Positions 17,725 to 26,259 of a DNA stretch of 64,000 nt are shown here, one piece after another. The stretch comes from Mycobacterium sp. UM_CSW (GTDB lineage Bacteria; Actinomycetota; Actinomycetes; Mycobacteriales; Mycobacteriaceae): NCBI RefSeq assembly GCF_000455205.1, contig NZ_AUWQ01000002.1, positions 1 to 64,000 of the forward strand. The letters run 5' to 3'. The translations under genes were made by a program, and so were the position numbers. Under the pieces are notes generated by a model. That model was not told the DNA's origin and searched no databases. It saw only the letters and a program-made list of their open reading frames with translations. Numbering within the stretch: the first letter of the stretch is position 1; each line of letters begins with the position of its first letter.

Positions 17725-18599
17725 CCGTGGTCGCCGGGTACCGGGCGGGTGAAGTCGGCCTGTCGGGGCTGCACTTGGCCGTCCGCGTTGCCCGGACGCT
17801 CGGGACGTCGCTCATCGTGGCGACCATCGTGCCCAAGCCGTGGCTGACGCCGTCACTGGCCCGCGTCGACGCCGAATACGAGCAGTGGGCCGAGCATTTG
17901 GCGACGGACTCGGCGGAGGAGGCCGCGCGGTTCCTGCACGATCTGTGCGACGGGATCGACGTCACCTACCTGCATCGCGCACACCGCTCGGTGTCGTCGG
18001 GACTGATCGAGGTGGTCGAGGAGGTCGGCGGCGAAGTCGTCGTGCTGGGGTCGCTGCCCAGCGGGGGGCCGGGCCTGGTCGTCGTCGGTACCACCGCCGA
18101 CTGGCTGCTGCACGCGTCACCGGTGCCGGTGGCCATCAGTCCCCGCGGATATCGCGCGCACACAGGGGGATTGACGCGGATCACGTGCGCCTACGCCGCC
18201 ACCCCCGACGGGGTCGAGGTGGTGCGGCGCTGTGCGGAGACCGCGCAGCGGTTCGGGGTGCCGCTGCGGGTGATGACGTTCGCCGTTCGCGGCAAGACGA
18301 TGTATCCGCCCGAGGTCGGATTGGGCGTCGAGGACGAGATCCTCGAGGCGTGGGCGGCGCAGGCGCGCGAGATCTTGGCGAGCCTGAAGACCGACGGGGT
18401 GGTCGGCGAAGACGTTGCGCTGCAAGTGGTTACCGGCCACGACTGGAACGAGGCGCTGGGCAAGGCGGACTGGCACGACGGCGACATCCTGGCGCTCGGG
18501 ACCCGACCGCGCGACGAAATCCGCCGGGTGTTCCTCGGCTCCCGCAGCGCCAAGATCATCCGCGAGAGCCCGGTGCCGGTGCTGGTGCTGCCCGGCTAG
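17721..18599 (+). CDS. Tandem universal stress protein (Rv2319c-like)
   Basis: A 292-residue protein with two UspA-type alpha/beta domains (about 1-142 and 150-292). Each ends in the family C-terminal strand: SPVPVAI and SPVPVLVLPG. The second has a GSRSAKIIRES stretch matching the Gly-rich nucleotide-binding end. The GTG start overlaps the rocE stop. Coupling to an amino-acid permease is a recurring arrangement, and the USP domain may act as a regulator of the transporter or as a nucleotide-binding sensor; this is inference. The gene is followed by a two-hairpin terminator. Confidence 0.86.
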   Translation: MTVVAGYRAGEVGLSGLHLAVRVARTLGTSLIVATIVPKPWLTPSLARVDAEYEQWAEHLATDSAEEAARFLHDLCDGIDVTYLHRAHRSVSSGLIEVVEEVGGEVVVLGSLPSGGPGLVVVGTTADWLLHASPVPVAISPRGYRAHTGGLTRITCAYAATPDGVEVVRRCAETAQRFGVPLRVMTFAVRGKTMYPPEVGLGVEDEILEAWAAQAREILASLKTDGVVGEDVALQVVTGHDWNEALGKADWHDGDILALGTRPRDEIRRVFLGSRSAKIIRESPVPVLVLPG

Positions 18600-18611
18600 C
18601 GGCGCATGGCT

Positions 18612-18683
18612 AGCCGAGCGTCACGCCAGCGTGACGCTCGCGGTCGACCGTCACGCCAGCGTGACGCTCACGGAGACTCGGCT
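18612..18683. terminator. Tandem palindromes inside an outer stem between convergent genes
   Basis: Two near-identical palindromes built from CGTCACGC-CA-GCGTGACG lie at 18616-18639 and about 18649-18669. They are enclosed by AGCCGAG (18612-18618) and CTCGGCT (18677-18683). The structure separates the plus-strand USP gene from the minus-strand SPFH gene and touches the latter's stop codon. It is most simply a bidirectional terminator, formed by duplication of one palindrome. Confidence 0.7.
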
Positions 18684-19649
18684 CTAGCGCGGCACCTGCA
18701 CCAGCGGCTGGCCACCGATCTGCCCCCAGCACCCGGCCGGGTCGCGGCCGTTCTTCACCTGATCGTTGAGGCAGTTGAAGATCGCGATCCGCAGATCCGG
18801 TGGGGGCTGGTTGGCGCGCTGCTCGGCGGCCAACCGGTTCTGCTCCGCGGTCTTGACATCCTGTTGGGCGTTGATCGTTTCCTGAACCTTCTGGTTGTAG
18901 GCGTCGATGCGTTGCTGGGTGGGCTGGTCGTAGAAGATCCGCGGGATCCGCACGTCGAGGATCTCGATCTCGGTGCCCACCGCGTCCTGCAGATCCTTCT
19001 TGACCTGCGCGGCCATCGCCGGCAAGTCCGCGCCCTGGGCCGGCGCGGTCATCTGCGCCGACGCGCCCGGCGCGTTCGCCGCCGCCGCCAACATGACCTG
19101 CGGGTTGAACGTGGCGAACACTTTCGACAACGCCACCTGCGCCTGCCGGTCCACCAACTGCTCCTTGATCGTCTGGAACACGTTGGCGCCGCCGTAATCC
19201 TGGAACAGCTTCGGGGCCGCGCCCTCGCGCAGCCGCCAGTTCAGGTTCTCGTCCACGTAGGCGTTGGAGTTGTTGGCCAGCCGCACATTGATCGCCGCTG
19301 GGTTGTTGTTGGCGCCCCTGCCCTGGCTGGCATCGTCGAAGCTGTTCGACTCGAACGCCTGCAACTGGATCGCCTCCGACAGCTCACTCACCTTGCGCCA
19401 CGGCGCATGCCACACGATCCCGGCGCCGTGCACGCCCACCGGCTTGCCGAACTCGGTGATGATGCCGACGTTGCGCGTGTCCACCCGGTCATAGGCGCTG
19501 ATAAGGGTGAAGACCACGGCGAACAACGCAGCCGCCGCGGTGATGCCCCACCAGGTCGTCCTCGATCCCGCGCCGAGGAACAGGCTCGCGACGAAGGCCA
19601 CGGCCGCCACCAGGAAAAACAGGATCGCAATAATCCACCACCCGGGCAT
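18684..19649 (-). CDS. SPFH/band-7 (prohibitin-like) membrane protein
   Basis: A 321-residue membrane-organising protein. Two N-terminal hydrophobic helices (about 4-26 and 32-52) are followed by an SPFH core beginning DTRNVGIITEFGKPVG and an alanine/glutamine-rich helical coiled-coil region (about 235-285). The end is a short Cys-containing tail (IFNCLNDQVKNGRDPAGCWG). SPFH proteins oligomerise into membrane microdomain scaffolds and often associate with proteases, but no partner protease is encoded next door. In M. tuberculosis the flanking homologues (Rv2319c and uspC) are adjacent as I recall, so this gene looks like an insertion between them. Confidence 0.85.
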   Translation of the reverse strand: MPGWWIIAILFFLVAAVAFVASLFLGAGSRTTWWGITAAAALFAVVFTLISAYDRVDTRNVGIITEFGKPVGVHGAGIVWHAPWRKVSELSEAIQLQAFESNSFDDASQGRGANNNPAAINVRLANNSNAYVDENLNWRLREGAAPKLFQDYGGANVFQTIKEQLVDRQAQVALSKVFATFNPQVMLAAAANAPGASAQMTAPAQGADLPAMAAQVKKDLQDAVGTEIEILDVRIPRIFYDQPTQQRIDAYNQKVQETINAQQDVKTAEQNRLAAEQRANQPPPDLRIAIFNCLNDQVKNGRDPAGCWGQIGGQPLVQVPR

Positions 19650-19727
19650 GACATCCTCTCCTTGTTGCAGGTCGCGTCAGCGTACCGCCCGTCGCCGGGC
19701 CTGTGAATGCTTTCGCGGGACTGGCGG

Positions 19728-21068
19728 TCAGCGCTGCGCGGCGGCGTTGGCCGCGGCCTGAGCCTTCCGCAGGGTCGCGGCGACATCGCCTCGACCCAAG
19801 AACATTTCGTCGAAATAGCTCTGCAGGGCTGTGTACCCCGCGGCGAAGCCGGCACCGCCCGGCGCGGGAATGCGCGGACCCTTCAGCACGGAGAAGAACG
19901 GCCGGACGTCGATGCCCTCGGCGGCCCAGTGGTCGAAGTAGACCGGCTGAGCCGACAGCACCGCGGGAATGGCGGCGCCGTCGCGGCCCAGGTAGGCGTT
20001 GCCCTCGCGGCTACCCATCCAGGCCAGCACCTGGCGCACCGCATCCGGGTGCTTGGTCGCCGAATTGCCCGCCGCGGCAATGCCGTTGGTGACGCTCACG
20101 CGGCCGACGGGGCCCGCCGGCATCATCGCCACACCCCAGCGGAAGCGCGCATCGCGGGCGACCGGTTTCAGGTTGTAGGTGCCGGACTGGAAGAGCGCCA
20201 TCTTGCCGGCCAGGAACTGATTGCGGGAGAAGTCGCCGTTGTCGTTGGTGTCGGAGGCCGGCGGCGCGACGTGATCATCGTTGATGAGACGGACCAGATA
20301 CCGGAAGGCCGACACCGCCGCTGGGTTGTCGAAGGCGAACTCGTCGCCGCGCTGGAACACCCCACCCGCCGAACCGATGTAGTTCAGGTAGATGCCCTGG
20401 GGGTCGTTGGCCGCGTTGTATCCCCACTGCCGGACCCGTCCGGCGTCGAAACGCGCTGTGCCCGCGGCATTTCCGTCGGTGTCGAGGGTCAGCCGGGACA
20501 GCAGGGGGCGCAGCGTGTCGCTGTCGCCGGTGGCGCTCCACCGCAAGTCGTCGAGTTGGGCGGGATCGACTCCGGCCGCCGCGAGCAGGTCCGCGTTGTA
20601 ATACAGCGCGATCCCGCCGTCGGTCAGCTGCGGCACACCCCACAGCACCCCGCCGCGGGTGAACTGCTCCACCACCGCCGGATCCCAGTCGGCCTTGGCA
20701 TCCGGGCCCAGCATCTGGCCGACGTCGAGCAACCGGCCGTCGTCGGCGTAGGCGGCGAGGTACGCGTTGGACACCCAGAAGATGTCGTCGGCGCTGCCGC
20801 CCGCGACGTCGGTGCGCAGCGTGTTGAAGTACGTCGAATACGCAACGATGTTGGTGCGGACCTCGATATCGCGATGCGTGCGGTTGAACTCCGCGAATGA
20901 CTGCTGATATGCCGCGGCGATCTGGTCAGCCCAGACGCGCACCTTGATGACGATCTTGCCGCCGTGGGGTTCGGCGGAATAGTCCAACAGCACGGCCATC
21001 GCAGCCAGCAGCGCCGCCACCAACGCCAGGGCCCCGGCGACGAGTGTCGATGAGCGGGGCCTGGTCAT
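19728..21068 (-). CDS. uspC: ABC transporter sugar-binding protein
   Basis: A 446-residue extracytoplasmic solute-binding protein of the family-1 type (VWADQIAAAYQQSFAEFNRTHRDIEVRT, DDIFWVSNAYLAAYADDGRLLDV, GIALYYNADLL). It is close in length to the roughly 440 residues I recall for UspC of M. tuberculosis, which has been studied as an amino-sugar/phosphorylated amino-sugar binder. The N-terminal hydrophobic segment (about 8-28) lacks a lipobox Cys, so it is probably anchored by an uncleaved helix rather than lipidated. Start ATG 21068 overlaps the uspB stop (ATGA on the minus strand). It is the last gene of the uspABC operon. Confidence 0.9.
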   Translation of the reverse strand: MTRPRSSTLVAGALALVAALLAAMAVLLDYSAEPHGGKIVIKVRVWADQIAAAYQQSFAEFNRTHRDIEVRTNIVAYSTYFNTLRTDVAGGSADDIFWVSNAYLAAYADDGRLLDVGQMLGPDAKADWDPAVVEQFTRGGVLWGVPQLTDGGIALYYNADLLAAAGVDPAQLDDLRWSATGDSDTLRPLLSRLTLDTDGNAAGTARFDAGRVRQWGYNAANDPQGIYLNYIGSAGGVFQRGDEFAFDNPAAVSAFRYLVRLINDDHVAPPASDTNDNGDFSRNQFLAGKMALFQSGTYNLKPVARDARFRWGVAMMPAGPVGRVSVTNGIAAAGNSATKHPDAVRQVLAWMGSREGNAYLGRDGAAIPAVLSAQPVYFDHWAAEGIDVRPFFSVLKGPRIPAPGGAGFAAGYTALQSYFDEMFLGRGDVAATLRKAQAAANAAAQR

Positions 21069-21889
21069 TTGAGCCCCGAGACGACGATCGACGCGACGAT
21101 GTGGCGTTGGAAGCCGACGAACAGCGTGATCAGCGGGACGATCGCCAGCGTCGTCGCCGCCATCACCAACGTCCACTGGGAGTTGAACCGCGACTGCAGA
21201 TCTGCCGTCGCCACGGTAAGCACCCGCCACTTGTGTCCGCTGGTGATCACCAGCGGCCACATGAAGTTGTTCCATTGCGAGACCACCGTGATCAACGTCA
21301 ACGCGGCCAGCACCGGACGGCTGGCGGGGATCACTACGTGCACGATCACGTCCAGGGTGTTGGCCCCGTCGAGGCGCGCGGCGTTGATCAAGTCGTTCGG
21401 GATGATGCGAAAGTGCTCGCGCAGCAGGAAAATCGCGTACGGCGAGCCGAACATGAACGGCAGCACCAACGCCCAGAACGTGTTCCGCAGGCCCAGCTGC
21501 GCCATCATCAGATACATCGGCACCACTGTGACCGTTGCCGGCACCATCAGCGTGGCGATGTAGACCCAGAACAGCGCGTCGCGCCCGGGGAAATGCAGGC
21601 GCGCGAACGCGTATCCGGCCAGCACCGAAAACGTCAGCTGGCCCAGCAGGATCACGGCCGTCATCAGCGCGGTCACCGCCGCCGCCCGGCCGAACCCGGC
21701 GCCGCCCAGGTCGGAGTAGTTGGCCAGCGTGGGCGGCCGCGGCAGTTGCAGCGGCGTGCCGGTGGCGAACTGGTGCGCCGAGGTGAAGGAGGTCAGCAAC
21801 CCAAGTGCGAACGGCGCCAACGTGATCAGCGCGCCCACCGTCAGCCCGGCGTAGATGGCGACGTTGATGAGGCGGCTAGACGAGGTCAT
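21065..21889 (-). CDS. uspB: ABC transporter permease
   Basis: A 274-residue inner-membrane permease of the MalG type with about six helices. The cytoplasmic EAA loop reads DLINAARLDGANTLDVIVHVVIPASRPVLAAL, containing the conserved EAA---G substitute and I-x-L-P-like end. It partners UspA and UspC in carbohydrate import. No ATPase gene lies in this operon, so a shared MsiK/SugC-type ATPase encoded elsewhere is expected. It overlaps uspA by 14 bases and uspC by four. Confidence 0.9.
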   Translation of the reverse strand: MTSSSRLINVAIYAGLTVGALITLAPFALGLLTSFTSAHQFATGTPLQLPRPPTLANYSDLGGAGFGRAAAVTALMTAVILLGQLTFSVLAGYAFARLHFPGRDALFWVYIATLMVPATVTVVPMYLMMAQLGLRNTFWALVLPFMFGSPYAIFLLREHFRIIPNDLINAARLDGANTLDVIVHVVIPASRPVLAALTLITVVSQWNNFMWPLVITSGHKWRVLTVATADLQSRFNSQWTLVMAATTLAIVPLITLFVGFQRHIVASIVVSGLK

Positions 21890-22760
21890 AGCTGATCCGC
21901 CGCCGGAAGTAGAGGTGCTGCACGACCGTGACCCCGATCAGGATGACGAACAGCACCACCGCCATCACTGATGCCCGACCGATCGCCGCCGCCCCGAACG
22001 CCTCGGCGTAGATGCGATGCGCGACCAGGTCGGTGCTGTTGCCCGGGCCCCCGCCGGTCAGGGCGTACACCATGTCGAAAACCTGTGCGGTGCTGACGAT
22101 CCCGGTCACCAGGACGAAAAACATCGTCGGGCGCAGCATGGGCAGGGTGATGCGCCAGAACCGTTGCCACGCGTTGGCGCCGTCGGTGCGCGCGGCCGCG
22201 TGGATGTCGTCGGGAATGGCCAACAGGCCCGCCAGGAACGACAGCGAGACGTACCCGACGTTGGTCCACACCACGACGGCCGACACCAGCGGCAGCGCGA
22301 AGCTGGGGTCGGAGAGCCACCCGATGCTGTGGCCCAGTACCGCGCTGACGGCCCCGTCGGTGGGGGCCAGGATCCAGCGCCACAGCACCGCGATCGCTAG
22401 CGGCGCGCAGATCCAGGGCAGCACGTACACGGTGCGGAACAGCCCGGTCCCGGGGAGTCGGCGGGCGAGCATGGAGGCGGCCAGCAGCCCGAGGATGGTC
22501 TGCGCGGGAACCACGATCGCGACGAAGACGGCGGTGACGACCAGCGAGTTGGCGAAGCCGGAATCGGTCAGCACCGACCGCCAGTTGGCCAGCCCCACAT
22601 AGCGCAGCGGGCCCAGCAGGTCCCACCGGTAGAGGCTGAGCCAGATCACCACGAGGATCGGCAGCAGCAAAAAGGCGAGCACGCCGAACAGGCTGGGTGC
22701 CAGCAGGGCGTAGCCCAGCGCGGTGGATCGCGGCTGTTTCCTCAGCACGGCGCTGGCCAT
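21876..22760 (-). CDS. uspA: ABC transporter permease
   Basis: A 294-residue MalF-type permease with about six helices. The EAA loop is IPDDIHAAARTDGANAWQRFWRITLPMLRP, with the conserved Gly (DGANAW). I choose ATG 22760 because the added residues from an upstream ATG at 22814 are charged and precede the positively charged start of helix 1 (VLRKQPRSTALGYALLAPSLFGVLAF). It is first in the uspABC operon; the 182-base spacer up to 22942 should contain the promoter, but no clear box was identified. Confidence 0.88.
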   Translation of the reverse strand: MASAVLRKQPRSTALGYALLAPSLFGVLAFLLLPILVVIWLSLYRWDLLGPLRYVGLANWRSVLTDSGFANSLVVTAVFVAIVVPAQTILGLLAASMLARRLPGTGLFRTVYVLPWICAPLAIAVLWRWILAPTDGAVSAVLGHSIGWLSDPSFALPLVSAVVVWTNVGYVSLSFLAGLLAIPDDIHAAARTDGANAWQRFWRITLPMLRPTMFFVLVTGIVSTAQVFDMVYALTGGGPGNSTDLVAHRIYAEAFGAAAIGRASVMAVVLFVILIGVTVVQHLYFRRRISYDLV

Positions 22761-22942
22761 GAAGGTAATTAAAGCGGGCCGCCCGGCGCAGTCGATACGG
22801 CGGAGCCGCGACACGCAAAAGGGGAATTGGTCCGGCTGCGAGGTAGGTGCCCGCCAGGTCGGCTCTAACCAGGTCAGATCGGGTTTCTGGGCAACCGATC
22901 ACCTTTGCGGCGACGAGGCGACCCCTGACCGTCGGTCGCTTG

Positions 22943-23677
22943 TCAGTTCAGCTCGACGTCGCTTACGTCGATGGAAACCATGAGCTCGTCGGGCAAAAGT
23001 CGGCCGTCCGCATCGCAGCGGTATGCCCGTCGCTTCGACGGCAGCTTGATCCCCTCGGCCTCCACGATGTCGTAGACGTATTGAATCGCAGAGAACCCAC
23101 CTGCGACGTCGACGCGGTAGTCGTGACGGCGGAGCAGATAGTCACTGCCGAAGTAGAACTCCTGCACGAGGCTGTGGCTGGCGAACTGGTTTGGGAATCG
23201 CGCCTGCAGTCCAAACCAGCGCTCGCCGTGGTCCTCGATCGGATCGATTTCGGCGACGGTGAATCCGTCCAGCGTCATGAAGAACGGAGTGGTCAAATAC
23301 GTCCACAGGGCGTACCCGTTGAAGTAGGCGCGTTGCAACGGATCCCACGGCGTTGTGAGCTCGTGGCCGGCGAAAGATTCGCGCGGGTTGATTCGTTCGG
23401 CGACTACGCGACCGTCAAGCTTTTCGATGGCGACCCGTTGCGGTGTGAAGTCGGTCTTCTGGTCTGGAGCGCCGAACGGTTGCACGGAAGCCCATTCGCG
23501 TTGTAGCGCAACCGTCATTCTTCGCGGCGACGGATCCTGCGGCTGGCCCTTGATCTCCCATAGCTTGCCGCCGCTGACGATAGTCGCCTCCATCGAGCTG
23601 AATTGGCGCCAGCGATCAAGCCCGCCGTGTGCCGCGAGCACGGCCTCAAGCAAGTCGATTCCTGCCTCGGCGGACAC
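22943..23677 (-). CDS. Conserved hypothetical protein, possibly LolA-like fold
   Basis: A 244-residue soluble protein with no catalytic motif I recognise. It is beta-strand rich with many aromatic residues (LWEIKGQPQD, RRHDYRVDVAGGFSAIQYVYDI, KLPSKRRAYRCDADGRLLPDELMVSIDVSDVEL). The alternating strand pattern and the end KLPSKRRAYRCDADGR resemble lipoprotein-localisation-type proteins that read out lipid or sugar, but this is a weak impression. There is no signal peptide. It is the first gene of the block separating uspABC from tldD/pmbA. Confidence 0.6.
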   Translation of the reverse strand: MSAEAGIDLLEAVLAAHGGLDRWRQFSSMEATIVSGGKLWEIKGQPQDPSPRRMTVALQREWASVQPFGAPDQKTDFTPQRVAIEKLDGRVVAERINPRESFAGHELTTPWDPLQRAYFNGYALWTYLTTPFFMTLDGFTVAEIDPIEDHGERWFGLQARFPNQFASHSLVQEFYFGSDYLLRRHDYRVDVAGGFSAIQYVYDIVEAEGIKLPSKRRAYRCDADGRLLPDELMVSIDVSDVELN

Positions 23678-23721
23678 CGTTCGATCGTAGCGGCCGAAAA
23701 GGCCAGATATTTCCTAGACGC

Positions 23722-24714
23722 TTAATCCAGGGCCAGCTCGCGCCCCTCGCTGAGCCCCGGTCCGGCCGCGGCGCCGAAACGTTGCCGGAACGCCGGAACG
23801 CTGTAGCCGATGACCGCGGCGTTGGTGCGGGCGCGCACGGTCGCCGACCGCGGCAGGCCGAATACCGGACCGACCTCGCCGAAGTAGTCGCCGGCCCTGG
23901 CCACCCGTAGCAGTTCTTGTCCGCCGCTGGGTCGTTGGCGAATGATCTCGAGTTCTCCCTCGGAGACCGTGTAGATCAGATCAGCCAGCGCGCCTTGATT
24001 GAACAAGATCGTCCCCGCTTTGAGCTGAATCGTTTCGTGTGCGCGGTTGATCAACGTGGTCGTCGGCACCATCTCGATCACACGGTCGGCCAGCGGTAGC
24101 AAGCGCGGGTCGTGGGTGGCGACGACGACCATACGATCACCGGACGCGAGGCTGCGGATGAGCTTGAGCATCTCCTCGACCTGAAGGTAATCAAGATGTG
24201 CGGTCGGTTCGTCGGCCAGGATCAGCGGCGGATCGAGGGCGATCGCGCGCGCCACGGCGACGCGTTGTTGTTGGCCGCCGCTCAGGTCACCGGGACGATG
24301 GGTCATCCTGTCCTGCAAGCCAACACGGGTCAGCAGCTCCTCGGCGCGCTCACGTGCGGCGCGGCGCGAAACCCTGGCTGCGCGGAGCGGCACAAGGACA
24401 TTCTCCAGCGCCGTCAGGCTTGGCACCAGGTTGAACGCCTGGAACACGATGCCGACCTTGTGGCGCCGGTATCGCGACATTGCTCGGCGGTTGAGCGAGG
24501 TCACGTCCACGTCGCCGACGGTGATTGACCCCGACGTGGGTGTCAGGAGCGCGCCCAGGGACGACAGCAACGTAGTCTTTCCGCAGCCACTAGGGCCGAG
24601 CAGGATCGTCAACGAGCCGGCTTCGAGTTCGAGGTTGAGGCCGTCGATCGGGCGGATGGCATTACCGCCGCTGGAGTATTCGACGACTAGGTTCTGAACG
24701 CGTACACCGGTCAT
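23722..24714 (-). CDS. ABC ATPase fused to a cyclic-nucleotide-binding domain (Rv0073-like)
   Basis: A 330-residue protein. Residues 1-220 are a MacB/LolD-type ABC ATPase: Walker A GPSGCGKTT (40-48), Q-loop FQAFNLVPSLTALENV, signature LSGGQQQRVAVARA, Walker B LILADEPTAHLD, switch VATHD. Residues about 225-320 form a cNMP-binding (CAP-like) beta barrel: LKAGTILFNQGALADLIYTVSEGELEII, then GDYFGEVGPVFGLPRSATVRART, where GE and R..A match the phosphate-binding cassette. The fusion implies that cAMP or a similar ligand gates the exporter. Length equals the 330 residues I recall for Rv0073. It is directly downstream of the FtsX-like permease. Confidence 0.88.
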   Translation of the reverse strand: MTGVRVQNLVVEYSSGGNAIRPIDGLNLELEAGSLTILLGPSGCGKTTLLSSLGALLTPTSGSITVGDVDVTSLNRRAMSRYRRHKVGIVFQAFNLVPSLTALENVLVPLRAARVSRRAARERAEELLTRVGLQDRMTHRPGDLSGGQQQRVAVARAIALDPPLILADEPTAHLDYLQVEEMLKLIRSLASGDRMVVVATHDPRLLPLADRVIEMVPTTTLINRAHETIQLKAGTILFNQGALADLIYTVSEGELEIIRQRPSGGQELLRVARAGDYFGEVGPVFGLPRSATVRARTNAAVIGYSVPAFRQRFGAAAGPGLSEGRELALD

Positions 24715-24716
24715 GA

Positions 24717-25766
24717 TTACGGACCTCCAAATGCGAGAGCGGGATCGACGGTGGCGGCCCGACGGACCGCCGTGGCGCTGGCGAGCAGACCCACCCCGAC
24801 TGCGATCACCGCGAGGAGCGGGTAGGCCGCGGCTGGCTCGATGACGTTCATCGGGAACAGCGGTGCGAGCAGGCGTGAAAGTCCGGCGCCGAAGGCGGCA
24901 GCAAGGATCGCCACGACGATCGCCTGCAACACCAGGCCGGCCAGGACCGATCGCGTCGAGACGCCGATCGCCTTGAAGACCGCGAAGTCTCGCATGCGCT
25001 CCAGCGCGGACAAATAGACCACGCCGCCCACGATCAACGCCGCAACGATCCACAGCAGAATGGCGACGATCCTGATCGCCTGGACCGCTATTCTGGTCGG
25101 CCGCATCAGGTCGTCCACCGCAACGTTGCGGTTGACCACCCGGTAGCCGTCGGGAACTTGCGACAATGTGCCACGGATCCCGATCGATGAGATGAGGGGC
25201 TGACCGCCGAACTCCGACTGTTGTATACCCTCGGTCGTCACAAAGAGGTTCGGTGTCTTTGCCAGCGAGGTGGAATCGTTCACGATGCCGACGATCAGCA
25301 GCTTGCGCGATCCGACCTCGAGCTGATCGCCGATTCGGCGTCCAATGGTGCTCGTCACTGCCAGCTCGTCGGGGCTTGACGGTGCCCTGCCCTCGGACAT
25401 CGCGGGCATACCCGGGCCGCCCGCCGGTGCGCCGAACATGGCCCCGGGGTGCGTCGAGTCGCCGCTTTTGAACGTCGCCCCCTTGTACGCCAGGGGCGCC
25501 GCGGCCACCACGCCCGGGGTGGCGGCGACCACTTGCAGTTCAGCCGCCGGGAACGGTGCCGAGCCCAGGAATGGGCCGGTCGCACCGGATTTGATCAGGA
25601 ACATGTCGACTCCGAGGGAATCGACGGTGCGCTCATCCTCTACGCGGAACCCGTTGGCGAGCCCGGTGAGGACGAGGGTCATTGCGAATACCAGGCCGGT
25701 GACGACGATCGCGATTACGAATCGCCAAACGCGCCAACGCATGTCGCGTAATGCGGTGAATGGCAT
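24717..25766 (-). CDS. FtsX/MacB-type ABC permease (Rv0072-like)
   Basis: A 349-residue permease with one N-terminal helix (about 14-36), a large extracytoplasmic domain (about 40-225) and three C-terminal helices (about 232-345). The coupling loop LSALERMRDFAVFKAIGVSTRSVL is the MacB/FtsX hallmark. I prefer ATG 25766 to TTG 25778 because it gives the 349 residues recalled for Rv0072 and sits just after the stop of the upstream small gene (TGA-AC-ATG). It forms a complex with the ATPase at 23722-24714. Older database names call this pair a glutamine transporter, but the architecture indicates a mechanotransmission or lipoprotein/peptide-export role. Confidence 0.86.
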   Translation of the reverse strand: MPFTALRDMRWRVWRFVIAIVVTGLVFAMTLVLTGLANGFRVEDERTVDSLGVDMFLIKSGATGPFLGSAPFPAAELQVVAATPGVVAAAPLAYKGATFKSGDSTHPGAMFGAPAGGPGMPAMSEGRAPSSPDELAVTSTIGRRIGDQLEVGSRKLLIVGIVNDSTSLAKTPNLFVTTEGIQQSEFGGQPLISSIGIRGTLSQVPDGYRVVNRNVAVDDLMRPTRIAVQAIRIVAILLWIVAALIVGGVVYLSALERMRDFAVFKAIGVSTRSVLAGLVLQAIVVAILAAAFGAGLSRLLAPLFPMNVIEPAAAYPLLAVIAVGVGLLASATAVRRAATVDPALAFGGP

Positions 25767-25768
25767 GT

Positions 25769-26101
25769 TCAGCGCCAACCTTTCTCAAATTGTCCGAAGG
25801 TCTCGTACGCTTGCGCGGCGACGACGGAGCGCTTTGGCCGTTCGGAGACACCCGCGGCATATAAGGCGATGAGCAACCCAACGCCGGCCACAGCAGCGGT
25901 GGTCGTTGGTAGGACCTGGAGCCACTGAGTGTGGAGCTGCGCTGTGCCCCGCGCAGTGATGCGTGTCAGAAACGCCAGGGCATCAGCGATATCCGTGAGG
26001 GAATGCTTGAGGGCCTTCGTCGCGGTTAGTCGAACGAAGCCCGAACTGACGGCCACCGCCCGATGCAGCCGGTCGGCGCCGGGCATGGCTGTCGCGGTCA
26101 T
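25769..26101 (-). CDS. Small single-pass membrane protein, translationally coupled to the FtsX-like permease
   Basis: A 110-residue protein with a central helical stretch and one membrane helix near residues 65-90 (LPTTTAAVAGVGLLIALYAAGV), followed by a short basic tail. No family recognised. ATG 26101 is preceded by GAGGA; ATG 26134 is an alternative without a ribosome-binding site. Its stop codon is two bases before the permease start, so it is probably a subunit or regulator of that ABC complex. Copy 1 of a repeated 35-bp element lies 62 bases upstream of its start. Confidence 0.6.
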   Translation of the reverse strand: MTATAMPGADRLHRAVAVSSGFVRLTATKALKHSLTDIADALAFLTRITARGTAQLHTQWLQVLPTTTAAVAGVGLLIALYAAGVSERPKRSVVAAQAYETFGQFEKGWR

Positions 26102-26162
26102 GGCATCCTCATCGTCGTGGTCTTGGTGTTGCATCAACGATGACTGCGCGGACCACAAGGTG

Positions 26163-26197
26163 GGGATGCCGTACTTATCCCCAGTAGTGACAGGGAC
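26163..26197 (-). promoter_or_regulatory. 35-bp repeated intergenic element, copy 1
   Basis: Read on the minus strand it starts GTCCCTGTCA, continues CTGGGGATAAGTACGG and ends CATCCC. It matches copy 2 (31310-31344) at 29 of 35 positions with no gaps. It lies upstream of the coupled small-membrane-protein/permease/ATPase operon, so it is likely a promoter or operator. Confidence 0.7.
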
Positions 26198-26259
26198 AGG
26201 ATTGCGTTGAGATGGTCCCCAAAAGATTCCCAGCCGCCCCTGGCTTAGCCGACGAGAGC

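Noticed and set aside
24714-24717. Glutamine transporter function for the Rv0072/Rv0073-like pair
   Set aside because: The permease is FtsX/MacB-like with a large periplasmic-type domain, not an amino-acid permease; the old name is not supported by architecture.
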